A stretch of 64,000 nt of DNA from NCBI GenBank assembly GCA_031674855.1, contig CP125275.1, positions 62,001 to 126,000 of the forward strand, given 5' to 3'. A program made the translations under genes and the position numbers. Origin of the DNA: CGIF01 sp031674855 (lineage in GTDB: Bacteria; Bacillota_I; Bacilli_A; Mycoplasmatales; CGIF01). Within the stretch, counting starts at the first letter, position 1; each line of letters opens with the position of its first letter. The notes under the pieces are model-generated. The model saw only the letters and a program-made list of their open reading frames with translations. It did not search any database and had not been told where the DNA came from. This document shows, piece after piece, positions 22,474-33,211 of this stretch.

Positions 22474-23730
22474 TTAATTCCAGTATTGAGGATTACTATA
22501 TCTAAGGGCATGAGGGTTACGAACTTCTTCGATAAATTCTGTATATTCAGTATGGGGGTTTCTCACGGAATTAGAAGCTTCATTTTCTAATAATAAAGCA
22601 ATTTCGCCAATAGTTAAGAATTGAAGTAATTGATTTTGAATTTGATTAAAATTTTTGAGAATTAAATTAGAAGCAGGATTAGCAGTTAGTAATTGATTAA
22701 CTTCTAAATAATCATTCCATAGTTGTTCTTGACCAATTAATCTATTTCTCAGTTGAGTGAGTAATAATTCTTTTGGGTCATTTAATTGTTGTGGAGAACG
22801 TTGAGGATCAGGAGTATGAGGTGGTGTTAGTTTTGCTAACTCATTAGCAACCAATTCAATATCTTCTGTTTTTGAGTTTTCAGCTTCTACTCGTTCATTA
22901 TTGCTGATTGATAAAGATGAAGCAGATTGTTTATTTTTTCTTTTTTTACAATAATAATAAGTTAAACCGGCGATTAAACTAGTTCCTGACACTGTTGCTA
23001 TTGGAATAACTATCTTTTCGGCTAAGTGATTATCATTATTATTTGGAGAAGCAGTTGGAAGAGGATTAGTAATAGTCGGATCAGATGAAGAACTAGTTGG
23101 AGTTATTCAAGGTGCTGGATTTTTATCAATAGGTCCTGGTCAAGATGTTGGTCATTCCATATGACAATATTCCTTTCTTGGTTCAAATCTTGGACAGACT
23201 CAACCACCATTATCTCAATTACAGAATGTTCTTAAAGAATAATCGGAATCAGTGCCATTAAAAAGGGCATAATTTTGAGTAAAGTTAAACTCTTTATTAC
23301 TGTTAAAAATATTCATCATTAAATCAAACTTATCTCTGTTTTCTGAAAGGACTTGGCAATTACTTCCATATACAGATTTTCTTTCAGTAATTGATTGATT
23401 TCCCACAATTCCGGTGCAACAAGTAGGATATTGACCACAAAAGATCTTATCTAGAAATTTCCTACAATAAAAATTTGATTTATTAAAATCAACGACAGTG
23501 CATTGAGAACTATTGCAATTGAGTTCCAGTTGCTCATCATTATTTATTAAATTATTACTATTAAAAGGAAATTTAAGTAATAGATCATAACTGCTTGTAT
23601 CATTCGCTAAATGTTTTAAACAATTTCTAAATGATTCTCCTGCTTCAATTTCTTGCAAGTGTAATAAACTTAACAATAATAAACTTCCAATTTTTTGACT
23701 TGTTCAAGTCGAGGGTAAATTTGCTTTCAT
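22474..23730 (-). CDS. Cys-rich surface protein, single-pass membrane
   Basis: A 418-residue protein starting at ATG 23730. The N-terminus is a signal-like hydrophobic segment (SLLLLSLLHLQEIEAG). An ectodomain with many cysteines follows (about 35-190), then a Pro/Ser/Thr-rich stalk, a membrane helix (IVIPIATVSGTSLIAGLTY), CKKRKNK and a cytosolic tail. This is type I topology: outside N-terminus, inside C-terminus. Cysteine pairs outside the cell fit a host-contact protein. It converges with the giant gene (18 bp between stops). Confidence 0.75.
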
Positions 23731-23937
23731 GATTTTATAAAACATTTTTTATTCTTTTTTGTAAAAAGAACCTTATTCAGAATAAAAATTTTATTAGGAA
23801 AGATTAAGATAGTGTTAAGAATTTATAAGTTTTTATTTCGGACTTTGATATACCAAAATAATATATTAAAATAAAGAATATAGACAAAAGATAGGTAAAA
23901 TTAGGTGTAAACACTCGAATTTATCAAAGGTCAAAAA

Positions 23938-24804
23938 TTAGTAAACATTTTTAGCCAAATGTTCACAATTATTAGAAAGCATATCATAAGAATATCTACC
24001 ATAATTATAACTAACAACCTTAGCAGTATGTCTAATTATTTCGCTCTTTCTTTTAAAAGGTATTCGAGGATGATAAAGAGTTATCGCTCCACCATTTGAG
24101 CCCGAACTACTAGAAGAAGAACTGCTACTACTGCTATCTGGATTGCAAAATTTACCTCATGTGTCAAATTTAGTTCCTCCTTCTCCACTAGAACTACTAT
24201 CTTTTCCAGTAAGATGAGCAACTCATTCATTACCTAAGTAAATAGCGTAATGGTCTTTTCCTCAACCAATTGGCCTCTTAACTAAATCAAACGGCAATAA
24301 ATATTTGTCAGGATTATATTTAGCATCAGAAGATAAATTTTTTTCAAAAACATAAGGCCATTTTATCATTAAATAATTTAGAAAATCTTCTTCAAAAGCG
24401 ACAATTGGATGTTCAGAGTTTAATCTTCTTTCTATTTCATAATTACTACTAGATGATTTTTGTATCACTACATCACTATCAATATTACTTAAATAGGAAG
24501 GACGATAACTAATTACTCAGTTATCATTATTACCATCAGTTACTACAGCACAACTATAATTGGAAGCATCCAGTTTGCTATCATTAAAATTAGGAGTAAA
24601 GAAAATTATTTTTTTAATTATGCCACTAAGTTTATTTCTTATTTCACTACTGTTTTGAGCTCAATCAGCACACCTTAATATTTGCTGTAAATCCATTAAA
24701 TAGTGGTAATCATAATTACCTATTCCTATTTTGTTTAATTTTTCCTTTTCGGAATAAGTAATATTATCACCATAATATCAATCTTGTAATGTTTTTTTTG
24801 TCAT
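23938..24804 (-). CDS. LRAT-like (NlpC/P60 superfamily) protein
   Basis: A 288-residue protein. In the second half it carries HYAIYLGNEWVAHL, with two His twelve residues apart (about 185 and 197), a poly-Ser insertion, and near the C-terminus SNNCEHLAKNV. His, His and Cys in NCEH form the catalytic triad of the LRAT/HRASLS acyltransferase-phospholipase family. The N-terminal ~175 residues are not recognised. No signal peptide is visible. The domain is typical of eukaryotes, with bacterial relatives; acquisition from a host is inference. It is divergent from lysS. Confidence 0.75.
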
Positions 24805-24945
24805 TTTATTGTTGTTTATTATTTCTTAATAAAGTTTTATAATAATAGAAAATTTATAATCTCATTTTTGGTTATTTTATAAATTTTCTATAAAACGAGT
24901 AGAACTTAAACATTTTTAAAAGACTTAAAAAATAACTTAAAGACT

Positions 24946-26397
24946 ATGGAATTATCCTTAGAAGAATTAAGAAAAAAAAAATTAACTGAATTAGCAGAAA
25001 ATCCTTTTCACCAAACTAAATTTATTCGAACAAGCAAAACTGCCGAAATTAACCAAAATTTTGCTCAATTTAATAAGGAGGAATTAGTCAAAAAAAACCA
25101 AGTTGTAAGTGTTGCGGGTAGAATAATGAGAATGAGAGTTTTTGGAAACCTAATTTTTGCTGACTTAACTGACCAAGATGGAGTAATTCAACTAAAAGTT
25201 AGAAATAACAAAAAATTTTCTGAATTAGATACTGGCGATGTGATTGGAGTAAAAGGAATTGTTTGCAAAACAGACAAAGGTGAATTAAGTATTGAAATTG
25301 AAGAATTTGTTTTATTAAGTAAGTGCTTAAAGCCACTTCCAGGTACTCACTATGGATTTAATGATATTGAGGAAAGGTTTCGTAAGCGTTATTTGGACTT
25401 CATTATTAATCAAGAGAAGAGAAAAGTTTTTTTTATTCGTCATAAAGTAATTCAAAATATTCGAAAGTTTTTAGATGACAAACATTTTATCGAAATCGAA
25501 ACTCCGGTTTTAGTTTCCGAAGCTTCCGGAGCTCAAGCTAAACCTTTCGTAACTCATCATAACAAACTGCAAAAAGATTTTTTTTTGAGAATAGCTACCG
25601 AAATCCCCTTAAAAAAAATGTTGATTGGAGGTTTTGACAAAGTTTATGAGTTAGGGCGAATATTCCGAAATGAAGGGATAGATGCTCGTCATAATCCGGA
25701 ATTTACCACCATCGAAATCTATCAAGCTTATGACAATTGCGAAAGCATGATGAGTTTGACTGAGCAATTGTTTAATTACTTAACCAAAGAAATTATCAAA
25801 AAAGATAAGTTTTCTTTTAACTCTCATGAAATCAAAATTCAAAACGAGTTTGAAAAAATATCAATGGTTGATTCTATAAAAAAATATGGCGGAATTGATT
25901 TAACTAATCTATCATCAGAAGAAATTTTACTTTTACCAAAAAAACATAACTTAGAATTAAAAAAATTCGAAACAAGTCTAGGTCACATCATTGCTGCATT
26001 GTTTGAAAAATACGTGGAAAAAAAATTGATAAATCCTACTTTTATTTACGATTATCCAATTGAAATATCGCCCTTAGCAAAAAGTAAGAAAGAAAACAAA
26101 ATGATAGCTGATCGCTTTGAACTTTTTATTGGCGGAATTGAATTTGCTAATGGTTATAGCGAGTTAAACGACCCGATTGAGCAAAAAAAAAGATTTGAAG
26201 AACAAACTAAACAAAAGGAATTAGGCAATGAAGAGGTAGCTGATTTTGATAAGGATTTTTTAGAAGCTTTAGAATACGGAATGCCACCAGCTGGAGGATT
26301 AGGAATCGGAATCGATAGGTTGATTATGTTATTTACCAGCCAGAATAGCATTAAAGAGGTGATTGCTTTTCCGCAGTTGAAAAATAAGGAAAATTAA
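24946..26397 (+). CDS. lysS: Lysine-tRNA ligase (class II)
   Basis: A full-length, 483-residue LysRS that charges tRNA-Lys. It has an N-terminal OB-fold (about 50-130: VAGRIMRMRVFGNLIFADL), class II motif 2 (FRNEGIDARHNPEFTTIE) and motif 3 (GLGIGIDRL). No lesion is seen. It stands alone between divergent and downstream units. Confidence 0.97.
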   Translation: MELSLEELRKKKLTELAENPFHQTKFIRTSKTAEINQNFAQFNKEELVKKNQVVSVAGRIMRMRVFGNLIFADLTDQDGVIQLKVRNNKKFSELDTGDVIGVKGIVCKTDKGELSIEIEEFVLLSKCLKPLPGTHYGFNDIEERFRKRYLDFIINQEKRKVFFIRHKVIQNIRKFLDDKHFIEIETPVLVSEASGAQAKPFVTHHNKLQKDFFLRIATEIPLKKMLIGGFDKVYELGRIFRNEGIDARHNPEFTTIEIYQAYDNCESMMSLTEQLFNYLTKEIIKKDKFSFNSHEIKIQNEFEKISMVDSIKKYGGIDLTNLSSEEILLLPKKHNLELKKFETSLGHIIAALFEKYVEKKLINPTFIYDYPIEISPLAKSKKENKMIADRFELFIGGIEFANGYSELNDPIEQKKRFEEQTKQKELGNEEVADFDKDFLEALEYGMPPAGGLGIGIDRLIMLFTSQNSIKEVIAFPQLKNKEN

Positions 26398-26543
26398 AAA
26401 TCACAATTTGCTCAACAAAAGTAGAAAAAATACAAATTAGCAGACAAATTATCAACTTTTAATTTTACTTCTATTCAAAAAAATACTTTAGTTTTATTTA
26501 ATAGATAAAATTAGAAAAGGTAAAGATATTAACATACAAATAA

Positions 26544-28262
26544 ATGAAAGAATTAAAAAAAAAGTCACAAGAAGCCCAAATAAAAAATAAAAAATTACGC
26601 GAAAAGATTAAAGAATTAACTGAAAAATTGAGCAAGATTGAAAAATTGGGTAATGATTATCTTGAAAAGAACAAAATTTACAATTTAGATTGCTTGAATC
26701 TTTTTACCAAAATGAAGGAAAAGAAAATAATGGTCGATGCTATTATTACTGATCCGCCCTATAATATTAGCAAAAACAACAACTTTGCTAGTATTGGTAG
26801 AAAAGGAATAGACTTTGGTCATTGAGATTATGGTTTTGATCAGACAACTTGAATTAAAGAATCATACACATTATTGAAAAAAGATGGCTCAATAATCATT
26901 TTTAACGATTGAAGAAATCTCGGAAAAATTAGTGAAACTCTCGAAGAAATTGGTTATGAAGTTAAAGATTTAATCAGATGAGTTAAAAAGAATCCCATGC
27001 CAAGAAATATTGAAAGAAGATATGTCACAAATTATGAAATGGCAATTTGGGCAGTAAAAAAGGGAGGAAAATGAACTTTTAATTTTAAAAAAAATAATGG
27101 CAAAAAACCTTACTTGACTCCAGATTATGAAGGAAGTATAGTAATTGGAGAAAAAAGAATTCATCCCACCCAAAAAAGCCTACAAGTTTTTAAAGATATT
27201 ATTGAGTTACATACAAATTTTGGAGACTTAATTTTGGATCCTTTTATGGGTTCGGGAACCACAGCTGTGGCATGTCAAGAATTAGGGCGAGATTTTATTG
27301 GCTCGGAAATAGACACTGATTATTTCAAAAAAGCCAAATTAAGGATCGAAAAATGCAAAACTAACAAAAATTTGTCACGAGAATTTGTTAAGTCGCCAAT
27401 TAATTATACTGGCAACAAATATAAATTACTAAAGCAGATAATGCCTTTTTTCCCTAAAAATATCAACAAATTTTTTGATGTGTTTGGTGGTAGCGGAACA
27501 ATGACTGTGAATATAACAGCAAAAAAACATTTCTACAACGATAATGATAATTATGTTGTTTCTCTAGTTGAATATTTTAAAAAAAACTCTTATGAAATGA
27601 TAGTTGAGAAAATTGAAGAATTAGTTGAAAGTTTTTCTTTGTCTAATTCATATAAAAACGGCTATGAAAGATATGAGATTGTAGGAAACAAGGGGCTATC
27701 AAAATATAACAAAGAAGCTTACAAAAAATTACGTAACTATTACAATGAAACTTCTGATATAAATGCTTTGTTTTGTTTAATTATTTTTGGATTTAATCAC
27801 CAGATAAGGTTTAGCAAAAAAAAATTATTTAATATTCCTGTTGGTAAGTCCGATTTCAACGAAAAAATAAGAAAGAATTTAAAGAAATTTTGTGAAAAAT
27901 TGAAAAATATAAATATAGAAATAAAAAACAAGGATTTTTCTGAATTTTTAACAGAAAAGGAAATAAATAGTGATGATTTTGTTTATTGCGATCCTCCATA
28001 TCTTATTACTGAAGCAACTTATAACGTTGCATGAGGTACAAAGGAAGAAGAAAAATTACTTAACATGATGGATTCCTTAAACAAGAGAGGTATTAAATTT
28101 GCACTGTCGAATGTAATCGAATCTAATGGAAAAAAGAACGATATTTTGATAGAATGGGCAAAAAATTATAAAGTTAATCTTCTGAATTTTTCTTACAAAA
28201 ACTCTAGTTATCAGAAAAAAAATAAAGGAAGAACAGTAGAAGTTTTGGTAACAAACTATTAG
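26544..28262 (+). CDS. Fused double adenine DNA methyltransferase (type IIS RM)
   Basis: A 572-residue fusion. The N-terminal domain (1-265) is a beta-class, DpnA-like methyltransferase with DPPYNI at 70-74 and the AdoMet motif DPFMGSGTT near 232. The C-terminal domain (about 275-572) is a D12-class (DpnM-like) adenine methyltransferase with YTGNKYKLL, DVFGGSGT and CDPPY near 480. Two adenine methyltransferases in one chain are what an asymmetric site needs, one for each strand. A nuclease gene follows 4 bp later, so this is a complete RM unit. Confidence 0.9.
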
Positions 28263-28266
28263 AAAA

Positions 28267-29868
28267 ATGAAAAGAAACCAATTACTTAGTTTTCATACTA
28301 CTATCAGAAATCCAAAACGTTACGCGGAATTTTTAGAAACAATTAAAATTTTTGATAATTCAATATTAAGCAAAGAACTTTTAAACAATATTGCTCAGGA
28401 ATTGATTACTAATGGAGTTTTCAAACCAAACGGAGCAAGCAAGCTTATTAAAGAAAAATGAAAAAGAAAAGAAAAACTTACTTTATTGGAGACTAAAGAA
28501 ATAATGGAAAATAGTCAACAAAAGTTAGGTTGGGAAGAGAGAGCGTGAAGTCACATAAAACCTTTGAGAGAACTTGCTTTTGTTACAATTGAAGATGAGA
28601 GATTCGTTGTTACGAAAAATGGAAATTTATTAGGTAAATTAAAGGAAGAAATTAAAATTAATGATTTTTGAACTAAACTTCTTTTGAAATTTCAATTCGG
28701 AAATCCTTTTAGAAAGTCAATGAGCAAAACAAATCCTTTTTTGCTAACTTTGTTTGTCATTGAATCAGTTAATAAAAAATGGAAAAGTTTAGGTAAAAAA
28801 GCAGTCGGTATTTCTAGGACAGAATTTGGTTATTTTGTTTTATCTGCTTCAAATAATAATTACAAAATTATCGTTGAAACAATCATCGAAAATAGAAAAA
28901 AAAACGGAATTTCCAATGATTTTAATAAAAATTATTTTATCCAATTTATTTCGCGAAAAACAGGAAGCAGTGAAGATAAAATAAAAAATGATACGATTAA
29001 AGATTATACCGACAATGTTATCCGACATTTTCGTCTCACAGGCTTAATTACTTTCAGAGGTGGTGCTAGATTTATAGATTTAACAAAACGCTTCATTGAG
29101 GAAATTAGAAATATTATGAAAGTAACCGAACTGAGATGAAAAGAGTTTTCTGTTGAAGAATATATTGAGCATCTTTTAAAAGATGACCTTGAATTAGAAT
29201 GAAAAAAGGAAGTTATTAACAAAGAAGCTCTGATCACGGAATTTATAGAGAAAAATGGAATTACTTTATCTAAAGTGCGGGAAGAATTATTATTTCTTTG
29301 TGGAAATCGTTACAAGAAAAGAGAAAGTCATTTCTTATCCTTAAAGGAAGCAAATATCGAGAATTCATTAAAATTAGAGTTTTTAACCGCAATCATATTT
29401 ATAATCACCTTTAAAGAAATAGATAATGTCAAAATCTCTCCTAATCTTTTAATTGATGAAAGCGGCATACCTTATCATCATGCTCCTGGAGGAAGAGGAG
29501 ATATCGAAATAAACTATAAAAACGATTTTAATTTGTTAGTAGAGGTAACTTTGCAAACGAGTAAAAACGGACAAGAAAGTGAAATTATTAGTATAACTAG
29601 ACATGAGAGAGAACTTGAAAATAGAACAAATTTAACAACTTATACTATTTTCATAGCTCCTTATATTCACGAAGATTCCATGGAAAAACTTAAGTGACGA
29701 CTTTCTAAAAAAGATCACAAGTTTAATTATCATACCTTTCCGATGTCTATAAAGAAATTTGTAGAATGATTCGTGATTATCGATAATGATTTTAAATCAA
29801 AAGTAGAAAAAAATTTTTTTGAATTCAAAGATAACAAAATAGAAGATTTGGATCAAATTGTTAACTAA
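28267..29868 (+). CDS. AlwI-like type IIS restriction endonuclease
   Basis: A 533-residue protein. The N-terminus LLSFHTTIRNPKRYAEFL and the C-terminal core GRGDIEI ... LLVEVTLQTS ... RHERELE match what I know of the AlwI/PleI/MlyI family of type IIS enzymes; D of GDIEI and E of LLVEV fit a PD-(D/E)xK site. AlwI recognises GGATC; a GATC-containing asymmetric site here is inference, supported by the DpnA/DpnM-like partner. The gene is intact with TGA as Trp. Confidence 0.8.
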
Positions 29869-29872
29869 ATTT

Positions 29873-30475
29873 ATGCGTATTGCCAGTGAAATTTTTTTCA
29901 CGGTTAATGCAGTTGAATTAGCCCAAAAACTGTTAGGAAAAATACTAGTAAGAAAAATTAATAATGAATTTATCAAAGTTAAAATTGTCGAAACTGAAGC
30001 TTATATCGGGAAAATTGACAAAGCTTGTCATGCTCATTTAGAAAACAAATCGCGATGGAAAGCAAAGGCTTTATATAATCGAGGTGGTCACGCTTATGTT
30101 TATCTGATTTATGGAATTTATTATTGTTTTAACATCACTTCTTCGGTTGAAGGAGACCCGCAAGGAGTATTAATTCGTGCAGTCGAGCCCTTAGAATACA
30201 AAAACTTTCTAACTCCTTCTCGTTACAATGAAAATAAAAAATTTTATTGCTATACTAATGGTCCGGGAAAATTATGCCGAACTCTAAATATTGATATCAG
30301 TCTTAATAATGCTGATTTAACTACTAGCGATTTAATCTATTTAGAAAATCAACCCGAAATAGAGTTAGAGAAAATCACTATTACAAAAAGAATAAATATT
30401 GATTATGCCGGAAAAGACAAAGAAAGAATGTGAAGATTTTATATTAAAGATAATACTTTTGTTTCAAAAAAGTAG
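29873..30475 (+). CDS. mpg: 3-methyladenine DNA glycosylase
   Basis: A 200-residue AAG/MPG-family base-excision repair enzyme that removes alkylated purines. Visible: ARKLLGK-like AQKLLGKILVR, ETEAYIG, RGGHAYVYLIYGIYYCFN, GVLIRAVEPLE and GPGKLCR. Start chosen at ATG 29873, four bases after the nuclease stop. It converges with the membrane gene at 30476 with no gap. A complete gene. Confidence 0.95.
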
Positions 30476-31519
30476 TTAATTGGTTATTTTTTTTATTTTT
30501 GCTAATAATCTAAAGATAAAAATTTCTATTCCTAAACTAAAAAGAAAAACAAATCACTTATATTTGTCAAAAAATGATTCAACATGTTTTAATTCATCTT
30601 TCAAGTCTTGAGATAATTGAGGATTAGAAGTGGAGGTAGTAGCAACCAAAATAAATTTTGACAGATCGATATTACCTTCTACATCAGTAGGCTCGCCGTT
30701 TCAACCTTTTATTTGATATTTATCGTATTTGTCATTTTCCTTGGGGTTAAAAATTAGCAAAAGTTCTTTTTCTAATTTCGAATTAGTAATCTTATCAATA
30801 TTTTTAAATAAAATAATTGGATAATCACTTACAAGGCTTCCCTTGCTAAGGCCAATATTTCAATAGTCTCATATTTCTCTGATTCTTTTTTTTATCCACT
30901 CTGGTTCAACGTTCCCGCGTTTCCCAAAATCAATAACGTCTGAATGTCAATCTCAATCATGAACTATTTTTCAACTTCCTTTAAAACCTTTTCGTTTCTT
31001 GGTTAACTCATAATTAAATTCTTCACCACTAAACAAAAAATTCGGTATTTCTTTTATGCCTCCCCATTTGCGAATCCATTCTCATTCTTTCGCTTCTCAC
31101 ATTTTCCAGTCTTGATTTTTCCGATTATCAGGTTTATCAAGTTCCTTTCTTAGCCTCAATATTTCTTTTTCTAACGAAATCTTTTCTCGGTTCTCAGTGG
31201 TTACTTCTCGGTGAGGATTATTTTTCAATGCTTATTCCAGTTTTTGTCATGGTCTTCCTATCCTTCCTTCTCATGCTTTTCATACCTTTTCAGTGCCAGG
31301 TGGCATATGTACCAAATTTTCTTGTCTTTTTTGTTTGTCTATTTCTTTTAACTCTTTTTTTAAAATAGAAAAAGCTAGTTTACCGGGCAATCAATAACCA
31401 ATTGACAAAATTGCTGTCATGATTAGTCCCAAAAAAAGCCGTCAAGATTTTTTTAGCCAAAACAAATAACCAAATGGCAATATAACTAACAAAGTTAATC
31501 AGTAAATTAATAATTTCAT
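30476..31519 (-). pseudogene. Membrane protein with degenerate Lon-like AAA+ part, in-frame TAA
   Basis: Starts at ATG 31519, 12 bp after der, probably the same operon. There are two N-terminal membrane helices, then LVHMPPGTEKVW and TAA at 31232-31234 after codon 95. The same frame continues without any other stop to TAA 30476. That part contains YPIILFKNIDKI ... LLLIFNPKEN ... DLSKFILVATTS, resembling the Walker B and following strand of Lon-type AAA+ proteins, but I see no Walker A and the acidic Walker B residues are changed. It ends in a hydrophobic helix. It is either two genes, a pseudogene or a readthrough case. Confidence 0.55.
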
Positions 31520-31531
31520 TTGACTAATAAA

Positions 31532-32803
31532 TTACTGACTTTTTTTCAAAATTATTTTGATTGGCAAAGATTCTAAGCCTAAATTTTTTCGAAAATAATT
31601 AGTCATATATCGCTGGTAAGAAAAGTGGGAATGTTGAGGATTATTGACAAAGAAAATAAAGGTTTGAACTAAACCCGGTTCCTGTTTAACAAAGTAAATT
31701 TTTAATTTTTTACCATTAAAATATTTGGGCGAATTATTAATTAACATTTTTTCTACTGTGTCTGAAAGATCTTTTTTGGAAAACTTTTTCTGAGATTGTT
31801 CCATTATTTTCTCTAAATTTTTTAATAGTGAAAAAACCCCTTTTCCTTTTAAAGCCGAAATATAAATTATCGGAACGTAGCCCAACGATTTCAATCTCTT
31901 TTTCACTTCTTCTTTCAAAGACTCTTTTTCTTCTTCTACAACTAGATCGCACTTATTAATAACTATAATCAAAGGCTTGTTGTGTTTTTCTGCTAAGTTG
32001 ATTATTTGCAATATTTGTTTAGTTAATGGCAAAGTAGCGTCAATTACTGCCCAAGCAAAATTGCAATTTCTTCACACGCTTTCTTTTAATCTTTCGTCTT
32101 TAGTAACTCCCGCCGTATCAATTAATTCAAAATTAATTTTTTTTCAATTCCAATTACTAATCACTGGCTCTTGAGTAGTGCCGGCAATCGGAGTAGCTAA
32201 AGAACGATTGGCTTTTAACAAATAATTCATAAGCGTTGATTTGCCTGAATTAGGTGGGCCAAAAATTACTAATTTTAGTTCGCTTTCTTTGCTTTCAGAA
32301 AATTTTTCATCTAAAGAAGAAGGAACAAGAGAAATGATTTGACTTATTAGTTTATCAAAGCTATTTTCGTTCAAAGCTGAAATTAGCGAAAAATGCTGAA
32401 AGCCCAAAGATTGATAGGAATATAGTTTTTCTTCAGAATTTATTAAATCTTCCTTATTAAATATTAAAATTTGCGAAGTTTCAAATTTTTTTAAATACTT
32501 TCTTAACAAAAATGACTCTTCATCAACCTTATCAATGACTCAACAAATTAAATCACTATTTTGCAATAATTTTTCTGTTTGCTTTTTAATCCCTATCTCT
32601 ATTTCATTTTTGGGGGAAATAATAAAAGAAGGAGTATCTACCAATTTATAACAATTATTCTGAATTTTTATTTCTTCTTCGACGTAATTGACTGTTGGAC
32701 TGATTTTTTTATAATTTTTGGATTGGGAATATTTCTTAGATAATTGTCGAAATATGGTTGTTTTTCCTACTTTTTCTTTTCCTATTATAGTAATTATTTT
32801 CAT
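31532..32803 (-). CDS. der: Ribosome-assembly GTPase Der (EngA)
   Basis: A 423-residue protein with two GTPase domains and a KH-like C-terminus, needed for 50S maturation. The first domain has GKEKVGKTT as P-loop, DTPS and NKED; the second has GPPNSGKST, DTAGV and NKCD. The first domain is somewhat diverged (DTPS for DTPG), as in reduced genomes. Intact with TGA as Trp. Confidence 0.95.
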
Positions 32804-33211
32804 TTAGTTAAGAATTAAATCAGTCCAAACTCTTACTTTTATTCAAATTTTGGAGTAAGATATTATTATTTTTGCTGTTTTTTGGCATTTTTTTTGGAAC
32901 TATCAAGAAAAATGAATGCTCTTTACTAACTAAAATAATGCAATTGAATCAATAATTAATTTGGTTGGAATTGGAATTAACCAAGGACGGCAGGATTTTC
33001 GTTTTTAGTTTTTAATAATAAAGATACGCCTTCGACTAATTGAAATCAATTAGTAGAATAAAGAAGAATGTCTCTTTACCGTTAAAGAAGGCAATCGGAT
33101 TGGGAGTAATGTCTTAGTTCATTTTGAAAAAGTTGATTTTATTGTTTAAAAAATAAAAATACAAAAATTAATTGTTGTTTTTATTAATAAAGTTAAGTAA
33201 ATTTTTATGCC
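32804..33211. other. Intergenic stretch with decayed plus-strand coding pieces
   Basis: About 400 bp between divergent units. Plus-strand peptide pieces in different frames (NLVGIGINQGRQDF near 32960, KEGNRIGSNVLVHFEKVDF near 33085) end at TAA near 33147, suggesting a broken small gene. Nothing intact was found. Promoters for der and the LRR gene should lie here. Confidence 0.4.
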
